64,000 nucleotides of DNA from Corylus avellana (lineage: Eukaryota; Streptophyta; Magnoliopsida; Fagales; Betulaceae): the NCBI RefSeq assembly GCF_901000735.1, contig NC_081545.1, forward strand, positions 28,301,513 to 28,365,512. The letters run 5' to 3'. Below are positions 53,693 to 64,000 of the stretch, one piece after another. Under the pieces are notes generated by a model. It saw nothing but the letters and a program-made list of their open reading frames with translations, had not been told where the DNA came from and did not search any database. Made by a program: the position numbers and the translations under genes. Position 1 is the stretch's first letter; each line of letters begins with the position of its first letter.

Positions 53693-55465
53693 TTACTTAA
53701 TCTGCTGCATTTCCTTAATAATATTTTTGGACATTAAGCCTCTCTCAACCATATGATCCCAAAAGAGCGGTAAGATGCTGTTGTCACTAGCATAAGAAGC
53801 ATTGAAAGATTTATAGATTTTCAGTGTTATCATCAACCTCCTTCTGTCCATTTCGTCTAACATCTTAGAAGCAACAGTTGCCTTATCGGCTTTCAAGTAA
53901 GCATATGCCAGACTAGTGTATATAACACTGTCTCCTAGTATACCCTTCTCTTGCATAACAAGGAATATTTTTTCAGCAGAGTCAACTCTCTCTCTCTTGC
54001 ATAACCTTCTTATCAGTGCCCTGTACACTGAGAGATCAACACAAAGACCTCTTTTCACTAGGTCCTCCGGGAGTCTTATAATTGCACCTTCATTGTCTTG
54101 GTTGCAATAACTGTCTATAATCCATGAGTAGGTGCAGTAACTTGGAGAAAAGCCTCCATCAAGCATATCAAACAACAGCTCTTTAGCACTGTCCATCTCC
54201 TGCGCTTTGCAGAATCCATGAATCAAAGCTTTGTATGTAAATTGGTCCAGCTTCAATCCAGCCTCTATCATCTTGTTCTTAACTTTCAATGCAGACCTCA
54301 TATCTCCTATTTTGCTGTAAGCATTAATCAGTGTGTTACATGTGACATTGTCAGGTTCAACATTCCTCTCACTCATCTCATTCAAGAGCTTATTTGCATC
54401 CCTTATCCTGCCGTCTTGACACAACTTGCGGAGAATTGAATTATAAGTAACAACTCCGGGGTACAACCCCTTAGCCTCCATCACCTTGTGCAATCTTAAA
54501 GCTTCTTCAAGGTCATTTACTCTGAGATGCCCATCAATCAAAGTAGTGTATGTTACATGATTGGGAGTAGCACCTTTAATTTCCTGGAAAAGCCTTAGAG
54601 CCTCTCTCATTCTACCTTCCCTAGAGAACCCATAAATAAGGGAATTAAAAGTAACAATATCAGGACTCACACCTCCTGTTTCCATTCTATCTTGCACAGC
54701 CAAAGCCTCATAGTGCATACTCCTCTTGCAGTATAATGAAATCAACGTATTATATGTAAAAAGATCAGGAAAAACACACTTCAATTCCATCTCACTTAAC
54801 AGCTCCTCTGCCTTCTCCACATCCCCAGACTTGCAACAAGCATGCACCAACACATTATAAACGTGTATGTTCGGTACAACCCCTACCCGAACCATCTTCT
54901 TAAAGACTTTCCATACCATATCAGTCATCCTATCCTTAACCAAACAATTCAAAAGCACAGTACAAGCATGCAAATGAGGCTGTAACCTGTGCACCCTCAT
55001 GAACTCAAACACCTGCATTGCATCCAGGGTCATCTTCGACTTCCCGTAAAATATCACAAGCCAGCTCAAAACATGCGAATTCACATCTGGGTCATCGTAA
55101 TTCCTCACCAGCGCATTCAAAACCGAGGTTGACGACAGAAAATCCTTGTGCGCAATTTTCTCAAGCAAGTCTTGTGCAGTTTTGAAGTGCTTATTCTTAG
55201 CGAGGATGTGAACCATGGTCCATGAACATTGCAAAGAGTGCTTATAGTTAGCAACAGATTCAACCCACTTGAAAAATTCCCAAGAAAGAAGCCAAGGACC
55301 GCGACTATAAATTGAGAGCTGTAGGAGTACCTGGAGGATGGTGGTTGAGGTGAGACTGGAACCAATCTTGGGTTTCAAGAGGTTGTTCCAATGACCCTTT
55401 ACTACAACTGCACAAATAGTTTGAATCAACTGGGTCTCACTAGTTAAACAAACTAAGGCAGCCAT
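53693..55465 (-). CDS. P-class PPR protein (At5g38730-like)
   Basis: RNA-binding pentatricopeptide-repeat protein expected in mitochondria or plastids. It has one intronless exon of 590 residues, close to the remembered size of Arabidopsis At5g38730 (about 596). The start MAALVCLTSETQLIQTICAV is the only good in-frame ATG. Classical 35-residue repeats run from about residue 160 to 560, for example VYNVLVHACCKSGDVEKAEE, TYNTLISLYCKRSMHYEALA, TFNSLIYGFSREGRMREALR, TYTTLIDGHLRVNDLEEALR and TYKALIHGFCKAQEMDSAKE. Residues 5 and 35 of the repeats are mostly N/T/S and D/N, typical of RNA-reading P motifs. No E, DYW or SMR domain is present. It is head-to-head with RRP7, as recalled for At5g38730/At5g38720. 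Confidence 0.95.
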   Translation of the reverse strand: MAALVCLTSETQLIQTICAVVVKGHWNNLLKPKIGSSLTSTTILQVLLQLSIYSRGPWLLSWEFFKWVESVANYKHSLQCSWTMVHILAKNKHFKTAQDLLEKIAHKDFLSSTSVLNALVRNYDDPDVNSHVLSWLVIFYGKSKMTLDAMQVFEFMRVHRLQPHLHACTVLLNCLVKDRMTDMVWKVFKKMVRVGVVPNIHVYNVLVHACCKSGDVEKAEELLSEMELKCVFPDLFTYNTLISLYCKRSMHYEALAVQDRMETGGVSPDIVTFNSLIYGFSREGRMREALRLFQEIKGATPNHVTYTTLIDGHLRVNDLEEALRLHKVMEAKGLYPGVVTYNSILRKLCQDGRIRDANKLLNEMSERNVEPDNVTCNTLINAYSKIGDMRSALKVKNKMIEAGLKLDQFTYKALIHGFCKAQEMDSAKELLFDMLDGGFSPSYCTYSWIIDSYCNQDNEGAIIRLPEDLVKRGLCVDLSVYRALIRRLCKRERVDSAEKIFLVMQEKGILGDSVIYTSLAYAYLKADKATVASKMLDEMDRRRLMITLKIYKSFNASYASDNSILPLFWDHMVERGLMSKNIIKEMQQIK

Positions 55466-56130
55466 AAGTTTTGTCGTAAAATGTTGTCACATTCTTTTTG
55501 GTTCTAAGTATGTTCAGGGGTGGTTCATAGGTTTCAGGATGTTGATTCTCTGGACTAAGAAGCTCAATAGAAGTGGCTACGTTGACAATCCTCTATATTC
55601 ATTTCTGCTAATTTATCCTCTGAGAGTCAATAGACCTCGCCGCTGAGCGAAAATGTACAAGAAAAATGAAGTGGGAGGGGAGAGTGAGGCAGAGGAAAAC
55701 TGATAATTAGGAAGATCAGGCACATCGTCCTATATAGGTGTCTAAAAAATCCATAGCACTAGTTTTTCAACCCTTCATTTCTTTTCATGAAAATTTTGAA
55801 ATTAAATTTAAACCTTTGAAAAAATTAGGACGTACAATTTGTGACGCGACTCGTAAATATGACACGAATCTAACATAAATTTAAATTATTAGAGTTGATA
55901 AATCTGACAAATTTAATTAAATGAGTCGGGTTAGAGTTGACTTATATAATTTTATATATATGTCTCGACACAATGCAAACCTAACACATGACATAATAAC
56001 TATTAATTTTTTATATAACTCACGAACTCAATACAAAATTAGAGGGTTAAGATTGAGGGGTTTGTTCAATTTAATTAATGAGTCAGATTAGGGTTTACCT
56101 ATATAATCTTATACTCGTACGGTCGTATCT
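55466..56130. other. Upstream flank of PPR gene
   Basis: Leader/promoter sequence, then (55840-56110) an AT-rich non-coding repeat with ACACGAATCTAACATAAATT and GAGTCGGGTTAGAGTTGAC words, loosely like 31560-31950. Confidence 0.4.
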
Positions 56131-56369
56131 TGAGGTTGTGTTTGCCAAGACGCTCGACCGGACCAAGACCTCAATCCCAAAAATTTTTTTCTCAAAATCA
56201 ATCACAACATTCTTATTTTTTACATCAAATCTATCACTTTTTATCATTACAAAACAAATTTTTTAACTTTTTTATATAAAATATTCTTACTTTTTTCTCT
56301 CATATCAATCGAATCTACTACAGTACCGTTTCACTCCCTTTTCTCATTCCTTTGCCAAACACAGCCTGA
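56131..56369. mobile_element. MITE with TGTGTTTGCCAA-type ends
   Basis: The left end TGAGGTTGTGTTTGCCAA is mirrored by the right end TTTGCCAAACACAGCCTGA. The interior of about 200 bp is AT-rich and non-coding. Ends of this GTGTTTGG type are common in plant hAT-like MITEs, so that assignment is an inference. Confidence 0.65.
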
Positions 56370-56973
56370 AACAACCTGTGAATTGTCACCCTTCAAAAAC
56401 ACTACAATACATGTTTACAGCAGCTAAGCCAAATCAATAGGCTTATATGAGATTCTAGAGGTTTCGTTGTAATTTTTTTTTTTTTCAAAACAAAAATATT
56501 AATAAACAATTAGAAACACAAAACACTCTAAATTGTTTTCATTTTTATATCATATTAAAACACTTTTTTAAAATAAAAAAGAATACCCTCTAAAACACAT
56601 TAACAAACATACTCGCATTTTTCAAATTCAATTTAAACTAAATTCATAATTTAAAAATAGAATTTTAGTATTTTCTTCAAATATGGCATTATGTTTGAAA
56701 ACATGGTTTAAAAATAGTTTTATTTTTTTAACATATTTTTTATATCATCTTTGAATTTGATATAAGCATTCAAATTTAATGTTTTAGAATAATAAATTCT
56801 GAATATAAGATTTGTGGCAAATCACTTTTTATTGAAAATTATAAAATCCTATATATGCATATAATTTCAATAATATCATCAGAAATTGATAACTGTTTTT
56901 TAATAGTATTGAAATTGCGATGTTTTTAGTATTTATCAAATAAGTTAATAAAATAATTGCTCATTTTTTAATT
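56370..56973. other. No supported gene
   Basis: AT-rich sequence. 56480-56620 is a non-coding repeat related to the complement of 27820-27935. Confidence 0.35.
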
Positions 56974-57391
56974 TAAGGGTTAAATACTAAATACCCCTAT
57001 GGGGTTTCGTTTCTTTATTTATTTTTTTTTCTTAGGGTTTAATTTTTATCATAGGAGATCTATGTAGTTTTGATAATAGATCAAATTAGTCATTCCGTCA
57101 GTTGACCGTTAGTTGACTTAACTAAAGTCTATATAGACCAATCAAATGTTGACACGTGGCGTGGCACCTACTTAAATTTTTTTTTTAAAATGTATTTTTT
57201 TTTTTTTAAAGGAAAAAAAAATTGAGGGTGGCCAAAGGAGGTGGCCTAGCCACCCCCATCTGGCCAAAAAACCACCCCAGTGGGTACTGGGAGTGGCTCG
57301 GCCACCCCCATAGAGCCTAGAAGATGGTTTCAGCCACCCCCTTGGAGCCAAGGGGTGGCTCGGCCACCCCCAAATGGCCAAGGGCTACACC

Positions 57392-57435
<44 letters not shown>

Positions 57436-57571
57436 ATAATAATAATAAAAATTAATTAGGTGCCACGTGTTGATATTTAATTTGGTCTATTATCAAAACC
57501 ACGTAGATTTTTTTATCAAATCCTATGAAAGAAAAAATAAAGAAACGAAATCCATGAGGTTTAACCCTTAA
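56974..57571. mobile_element. Non-autonomous TIR element (~600 bp) with GC-rich GGTGGC core
   Basis: The left end carries AAGGGTTAAA, GGTTTCGTTTCTTTATTT, CATAGGAGATCTATGTAGTT, TTGATAATAGATCAAATT and GTTGACACGTGGC. The complement of the right end carries AAGGGTTAAA, GATTTCGTTTCTTTATTT, CATAGGATTTGAT, TTGATAATAGACCAAATT and CAACACGTGGCACC in the same order. The core (57222-57395) alternates GGTGGCC/GGCCACCCCC. The plus strand encodes nothing. Fragments of the same family occur at 20987, 26515, 34950 and 46540. Confidence 0.8.
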
Positions 57572-57729
57572 TTTAATTAGACAAAAACCCCAGCCCATTG
57601 CCTATCGGTGAAACTTGCACCAAAAAACACTTGCAGTGGCGCCCTAAAACTTCTGTGTGTTTCGCTCCGCTCCTTCTCAATAAACCTCCGTAGTGTTGTA
57701 CACGGAGAGAGCAAGAGAGAGAGAGAAAG

Positions 57730-60700
57730 ATGGACTTGCAGAAGGACCAGAAGAAGCAGAGGAAGAAGAAGCAAAAGAATAAGAAGCTGCGGGAGAGCAG
57801 TCCCGAGCTGCCCGGAAAGGGTTCGTCGCTTTAATGCTCTTTTATTTATTCTTAATTTACGTTTTGGGTTTGATTATATATTGGCACTTCGCTTTGTGTT
57901 TCCATTGATTGAGATGGCATCTGGGGTCTCTATTTTTTTAGTCCTCTTGATTGAAAAGATGAGTTTTTTTTTTTTTAGTTTGATGGGTTGCAGCCTTTTA
58001 TTGATTTTAATTCGTGTATTCTCCACATGGGTTTTATCTGTTTTGCTATACCAATGTACGGTTCTATCGGCAGGATTTGATTTAGAAAACTCAAACACAA
58101 TGAAGATGTTTTGTGTTTTGCAATAAGTGTTTTGGTATGAGCAATTTAGGACAGTTTCGGCTGAAACGCGCTTGAGAGAAGTATTAAGGTATCAAATCTG
58201 TGGGTATCCAAGTCACCAGGCTTACTTTATTTCGGTTTTGTTTTTCTGGGTGCATATGCTTGATTATGGGTTTGGTCTAACCACACTACAGCGAATGCTA
58301 GGCATATTATTATACTATTTTTTAGTTTCTATAGACATTTAGCTGAAGGTTATGGCAAAGAGTAGCGTATATTCTAATGAAGATTTGTCTCAACTAAGGC
58401 TAATATTCATATACATTCTTAGAATTATTAGGATGCACTTACAAGGTTCCTATTCATGTGGTTCTTTCTTTCTTCTTGAAACAAATTCTTTGTTTCACCA
58501 GGAAGCATACAGACATTTTACATATTTAAAGGTCAGTCATTTTACATACAGACATGCATATAAATCAAAAAGAAAAGATCATACGTTTTTTGGTTTTTGG
58601 ACTCAGAAACATTTGGAATCTTGGCTTTTTATTCCCGCAGTTTAATTTGCAGTAAAAGTAAATGGAAGATATTGGAATGTTTCTTCCTTTTTCTCTATTT
58701 GAGTCACAAATAGAAAATGCTAATTAAAATAGAGGTGGGAGGAGGGCTAATGTTTTTTTTTTTGATAAGTAATGTGTGAATTCTAAAAAGGCCATTTATT
58801 GGTCTTATGTATGAATCATAGACTTGATAGGATTTTAAAAAATGTAATTGGAGTGATGATCATAATTAATCCGATGGATCCATTGGCAGATGGATACAAC
58901 TCATCTGAAAACAGTGATGATATTCCTCTGCCTTTTTAGAAAAAGTTGTCCTTAATATAACCAGTGTAAAATCGTCCGCCCCACGGGGGGATTAGGGCCA
59001 TGGCATACATGTATATGACCTTATTGTTAATGTAGATTTCGTAGATTTTGGATATTTTCTACTTGCAAGACACATTTGCCTGATATATATTGCTGCTGAA
59101 ATATTTAGAGGCAGTTGTTTGTACTAAAGTTTATTGGCTATTACAGTAGTGCCTACTTTCTTATTTCCAGATGAAATTTTGGATACGAAAGTGTATATGG
59201 AAAAGAAAGAGTCTACCGAAAAGAAGAAGAGAAGAAGGGAGAAGGGAAGTTCTGTTGACATTGGCAAAGCTGTTTGGAGCAATATTGAAGGTATGTCAAC
59301 AAGATTATAAAGCTGGTTTTTTTTTTTTTTTTTTTAATCTTTATAGATTCTTGCTGCCTAGAACCATCTGATACATTTTTTCCTTCCTTCTTGGGTACAT
59401 CAAAAGATCTGGTGGTTGTAGAATTTTTTTGAATTCTTAATGCATGTATTACTTTATTTTATTCTTTTGCAGTTCTGTTTTTCATTAATCTGAGATCATT
59501 ATTCTCCATTCTTTACTTTAGTCATGAAGCACACCATTTTGATGCTATATAGGTGACATTCATACTATTATTTTCAATGTTCATCATAATAAAGTTGATT
59601 TTTTGGTCATTAGATGATGGAGTGGCAAATGGAAGCCATTTCCAATCTGAAGAAAATATTAAAAGTTCAGGAGGGCTCAGGGAGGCTGATGTTGAAACAG
59701 AGATCCAAACTCGTAAATGCGCAATGGCTTTTTTTTGGTCTAGACCTAGTGTCACAAAATGACATCAATTTAGTTTCAATTTCACATAACTTCATTGGGT
59801 TTCTTATTTTTCTTGTAGGCAAGTCCAAGAAAACTAAGAGAAAGAATAAGCAGGATCATGATTCGCCAAAAAAGGGTAAGAAGTCACTGAAGAAGGGAGA
59901 AGCTTATCAGGATGAGGTATATCGTCTCTCTCCTGGGGATGAGGGCTGCTCCAAAGGGATGGCATGTATGAATTTTTGAATTCTGAACATTTGCTTTTGT
60001 GTGTTCAACTGCTCACAATCTAGTGGATAAATATTTGAATTTTTGAATTCCGAACATTTGTTTTTGTGTGATACATATAAATAGGCAAAGTTTTTCCTAA
60101 TAGGTAATTCGAAGAAAGCTAGAATGAAGAGAAAGAAGGATCAAAATTCATCCAAGGAAGCTGAGAAGTCACAGGAAAGGAGAGGAGAAGCTGATCATGA
60201 TGATGTTTATCAAATCTCTTCTGTGGATGAGGACTGCTCAAAAGGAATGCAAAGTATATTATTTAATTTGGGACATTTATCTGCGTGCTTTCGATTTCTC
60301 ATAACCTAGTGGCAAGAAATACTATTTAGTAAACAAATGGCTTTTCTTATTTTTTGGGAAAAGTAATTGTCAAATCCCCCCCCATAAAAAAAGCCTCTGA
60401 AAATAATGAAACTTGCTTAAAACAATATTGACTAAGTTAACATGCATAATCAGTTATTTTGAGAATGTTTCAAAGCATCATTTGCTACTATTAATTGATG
60501 GGCATGATTCATGAGATGGTTTGCTTATTGAAACTTCTTAATTGCAGAATGGATTATGGAATACCACCAAAGTAGACTAGGGTTGAAGGTCTTGCAGCAA
60601 AAGATTGATGACTCTATAACTGCTCATGAGGCACAACTAGAACAGGTGTCGTCCTCCCCTATAACTCTGTCAGTGATTCTTAATTTGATATTCAACTATA

Positions 60701-62487
60701 GTATCCTTTTAATCTCGATTACTTATGAAAAAAGAAAAAATTCCTCTCCTACCACTGTTGTACCTGTGCCCTGAAGAACAGTTTCCTACTTGCTTCTCAA
60801 ATCAGGGAAAAGTTATGTGCACGTATACAGGAATATATGTGTGTGAATAAAGCACAGTTGTTATAGATGTTTGATCAAAATAGCATTCAGTGGGTTGATA
60901 TACGCGCTGCGCTTCATACTACACTTTGGCACAATTTTCCTTGAACAGGAATGCTGTTAAGTATATGCCACATATAGCAGTATCAAACCTCCGTTCTGCA
61001 AGATTAGCATTTTCTCCTGCAAAAAGGGAAATGTGCATTTGTGTCCATCACAATGTATCATGTTGGTGTTGCTCATGTCCATCACAATGACCAGGAATTC
61101 ATGAATACATCTTTCGTGGAAAATATTCTATTGGTCAATATGGTGGATGTGTCTATTCTTAAAACATTGTGGAAACTTTTTTACTTATCAATATGGTGGA
61201 TGTGTCTGTTCCTATAAAATCAATATCTTGCACATTCAGAAAAATTCTGTGGTCTTCTTTTTTCCGACTATTATCTATGAGGCTCACACTTACTTTAGTC
61301 ATTAATTATCTTTTTATCATACAGGGAAGGAAAGAAAGAGAGGCCCAAGCTGCTGAAGGGGGTTGGACTGTTGTTGCACATCATAAAGGAAGGAAAAGGA
61401 CAACGGAAGCTGAAAGTGGAACTACTATGGGCTCTGTAGCCCAGGCTGTTGTGGAGGACAAGATGACCAACAAGAAGCGTAAAGAAGTTGGCTTAGATTT
61501 CTACCGCTTTCAAAGAAGAGAAGCCCAGAGGAACGGTAGGGATAGCTTATTTTCATTTTCTTTTCCTGAAAACCTGGTTTTGCATTATGCTATATTATTG
61601 AGAATCTAATAAAGAGCTTAGAATTCAGAAGTTGAATGTGGACACCTCTAAGTTTCCGATATTGAAGGAACATTTTCCTCTTTGTCATTTATGATTATTT
61701 TGTTTCAGCTAATTTTTTCTTTTTCTGCTTTTATAGTTAATATGTTATTTCTACAATGGTTATGTATAAACATGACATAGAGCTTGTAGAGTTTAGTTGG
61801 AGTTTCTGAATGCGCATGAAATGAATGTCATGCTGCTCTTGGTAAAAGAATTCGAGGGACAAATATTTGTTTCTTGTAACAGCCACATACATCCCCAAAC
61901 TGCATAATGTATATTGCATTTCACTTGTCTTTATGTGTCTGTTTCCTTGCAACATAGCTTGTCTCTATGCTATTCTCTTGGATATACCAAGTCAAACATG
62001 TACATTAAGGTTTCTAATCCCTTTTCAAGATGTTTCTTGCATTTCTTAAAGCAAGCATTTAAAAAGGTCTTGTCTGAGAGCCTCATAAGTTTGGGCAAGT
62101 CCACTGTATATGGACCAAGTACCAACATGCCTTAGGAATAACATAATTTTTGGCACATGGTTTCTGATATCAGAATATGAGCTGTATATCAATACATTAT
62201 TGGCCTGTGCCCTGGCCTGGTGGTAATGGGTGTCACCATCACTCATGCGGTACATTCATGCATGTATATGAATGTAGCATGCATACATTTAGTGTGTGAA
62301 TAAGTTTAAGATAAGTGCATTTTAAGGCTTTTATCCTTCATGGATGGCTCTTGAATATAAGTGATGGTGCAAAAACTGATGCATGGCATTATTCCTTGCA
62401 GAGGTGATGATGTTGCAAAGCAAGTTTGAGCAGGATAAAAAGCGGATGCTGCAACTGCGAGCTGCTAGGAAGTTTCGACCGTACTGA
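57730..62487 (+). CDS. RRP7: RRP7 homologue, ribosomal RNA processing protein
   Basis: Nucleolar factor for 18S rRNA maturation and small-subunit assembly. Eight exons, 57730-57820, 59171-59290, 59614-59712, 59819-59965, 60104-60253, 60548-60645, 61325-61535 and 62402-62487, total 1002 nt (333 residues) with consistent phases. The N-terminus is very Lys-rich (KDQKKQRKKKQKNKKLRE), suggesting nuclear/nucleolar import. Exons 4 and 5 are duplicates of each other. The C-terminal RRP7 domain is clear: KERE..AEGGWTVVAHHKGRK, then EVGLDFYRFQRREAQRN and EQDKKRMLQLRAARKFRPY before the stop. A yeast-like RRM-type N-terminal domain is not seen. By memory the Arabidopsis orthologue is At5g38720 (about 306 residues). 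Confidence 0.92.
59819..60253 (+). repeat. Internal exon duplication in RRP7 (exons 4 and 5)
   Basis: Exon 4 encodes SKKTKRKNKQDHDSPKKGKK ... GDEGCSKGM and exon 5 SKKARMKRKKDQNSSKEAEK ... VDEDCSKGM, in the same phase and of equal size (147 and 150 nt). The introns after them also share words (GAACATTTG.TTTTGTGTG; TCTAGTGG or CCTAGTGG). This is a tandem duplication of an exon with its flank, keeping the frame. Confidence 0.82.
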
Positions 62488-63402
62488 ACACTGCACAGTA
62501 GAAAGCAAGGCCAGCAGCTGAAGCATCAAAAAGATTTTAGCCTGATAATTGTTGCATCAAAATTTTGCTCGAAGAATAACATCCGCCAAAGAAACAAGTG
62601 GGTTGATCTAGCGAGACATACCATTTTCATAGTCAAAATGGTGGCGCTGGCCTTCCCAGGAAACTTACATATCAATCGTATAACTAGTTGTTGTGCTTTA
62701 TCACATCATTGACATTATGAACAACCCATTATTCTAATTTTGGAGGAAACTTCCCCCTTCCCCTTCCAAGCATCTTTTTATATTAAGGCTAAGGCCTCAC
62801 CATCCGAGAGTTTTCCAATCCGTCTCAAAAGTGCTTTAAATGTGTTTATACTGTTTTTCTTGGGTGTGGCCGACATATCCCTTCTTTTTTTGTAAGCCAA
62901 TTGTCTCCGCACTTTATCAAATTCATTGTGTGATTTCCATTTGCTTTTCTTTCAAAATATGACGACTCTTTCGGCTCTTTTGCCCGGGTCCAGTTTGGCT
63001 GCTTGACATTTTTTGCTCATGTCAAATGCTTTTTCATTACAGAATAAAAATCCTAACATTCTTCTTTTACCCAGAATTAAAAAAAAAAAAAAAAAAAAAA
63101 TGGTGAAGCACGAGATGCCTTTTAAGAATAATTATGTAATAATAATCCCGAGTTTGTGGCATCATCTCACATTAAGTTTTCATTTGAAAAATAGTAGTTA
63201 TATTAAAATGAAACAAGAAAACAATTAAGGGAGAGATAGCTTGTGTTTGCCTGAAAGGGTATGGCAGCTGCAAGAAAGATAAGTTAACATGCAAATCAGG
63301 AATTAATAAATATAGTTCTTTTTCTAATTAATAAATATAGTTCTTAATATAAAATAAAAATGTAACAATATTTTTAAAATGTCTTGCTATATCAGTTAAA
63401 AT
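62488..63402. other. RRP7 3' region
   Basis: Likely 3' untranslated sequence in its first part. There is a poly-A tract at about 63079-63101 and no supported ORF. Confidence 0.4.
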
Positions 63403-63814
63403 AGAGCATTCTCAGTCCTATAAGGGCATTGGGAGTCTATTCCCTAAGTTTAGGAAATATATTTAAGAAGGTCTGCTCCCTAAGTTTAGGAAATATGTTC
63501 AAAAAATCACAAAAAAAATCTTACAACAGTCCCGGAATGAACTTTAAACATTAGGATTGCATAGATTCTTCTATTACAATCCTTATGATTATTAAAATAT
63601 AAAAAAATAATTCTTTCTCTTCTCTCATTTCTCCTCTAACAATTCTTTCTCATCTCTCCTCTCATATATATATATATATAATATAATTAAAAAAATAAAT
63701 ATTTTAATGATATAAAAAATAATTAAAATGAGCTATTTTGACATAGACATGCAAAAAGTAATTCAAATCTTTAAATATGAAAAAAAATAACGAAGAAGCT
63801 ACCGAGAATGCTCT
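63403..63814. mobile_element. Inverted-end element (~410 bp), low-confidence MITE
   Basis: The left end AGAGCATTCTCAG is mirrored by the right end CCGAGAATGCTCT. Inside, the word CTCCCTAAGTTTAGGAAATAT occurs twice (near 63440 and 63477), and a TA run lies at 63666-63684. It is non-coding. Confidence 0.6.
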
Positions 63815-64000
63815 TGCATGAACATCATGTCATCAACTAACTTATAAATTCCCATCAGGCCAAAAATAGTAACAAGTTATTCACGGTAAGTTTAAAAATA
63901 TAAAACATGACGAGATATAAAAATAACATGTACGATGTATCTCATCATTAAAAAACCGTTTCAACACTTCACCGGATCCGGGAATTACTATTAATTGACA

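Overview
This window looks like nuclear DNA of a eudicot plant, probably a woody rosid. The DNA is AT-rich with long poly-A/T and TA/GA runs, the genes carry GT-AG introns, and the protein families are plant-typical: F-box/FBD/LRR, NIK-type receptor kinase, P-class PPR proteins, KIN/COR6.6 stress protein, and a RRP7 homologue with a plant-like Lys-rich N-terminus. Most intergenic DNA is small non-coding transposons, retroposons and simple repeats. I see no organellar, bacterial or viral segment and no CRISPR array or rRNA gene.

Layout. 1-5.1 kb holds a tandem pair of about 0.8-kb non-coding repeats (one copy carries a MITE whose empty site survives in the other), a short SINE and a MITE. A 5'-truncated, decayed LINE lies at 7.4-9.86 kb. 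An F-box/FBD/LRR gene (+) is at 12.1-13.65 kb, followed by a Copia remnant and a stray FBD-like exon. A complete 11-exon NIK-type LRR receptor kinase (-) is at 15.7-18.66 kb. About 10 kb of repeats follows. A PPR gene (-) is at 29.3-31.26 kb and a three-exon KIN-type gene (-) with a G-box/ABRE cluster at 33.3-33.9 kb. A tandem TRIM array (35.65-36.36 kb) abuts a palindromic pseudogene of an HpcH/HpaI aldolase (36.56-37.78 kb). A 59-codon ORF (-) is at 39.8-40.0 kb, and the apparently intact single-exon aldolase gene (-) is at 41.9-43.0 kb. A 5'-truncated, frameshifted MYG1 gene copy (-) at 44.1-46.5 kb is followed by a damaged membrane-protein gene (+, 47.5-49.2 kb). An intact six-exon predicted plastid membrane protein gene (-) is at 50.2-52.2 kb, a second PPR gene (-) at 53.7-55.5 kb, and the eight-exon RRP7 gene (+) at 57.7-62.5 kb.

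From memory, the order NIK / PPR / KIN resembles the Arabidopsis At5g16000 (NIK1) / At5g15980 (PPR) / At5g15970 (KIN2) neighbourhood, and PPR / RRP7 resembles At5g38730 / At5g38720. This would make the genic parts conserved microsynteny interrupted by transposon-rich DNA. The identifiers need a database check.

The most interesting structure is the aldolase-derived inverted repeat at 36.56-37.62 kb. It has two arms of about 0.4 kb around a spacer of about 0.25 kb, and it keeps a copy of the 5' leader of the intact gene about 5 kb away. Transcribed from that leader it would fold into a long hairpin related to its own intact paralogue, so it is a candidate cis-linked siRNA locus. Other structures worth checking are the TRIM multi-LTR array, a duplicated splice acceptor (48.1-48.4 kb), an exon duplication inside RRP7, and a retroposon nested in a MITE. 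All exon boundaries were read by eye.
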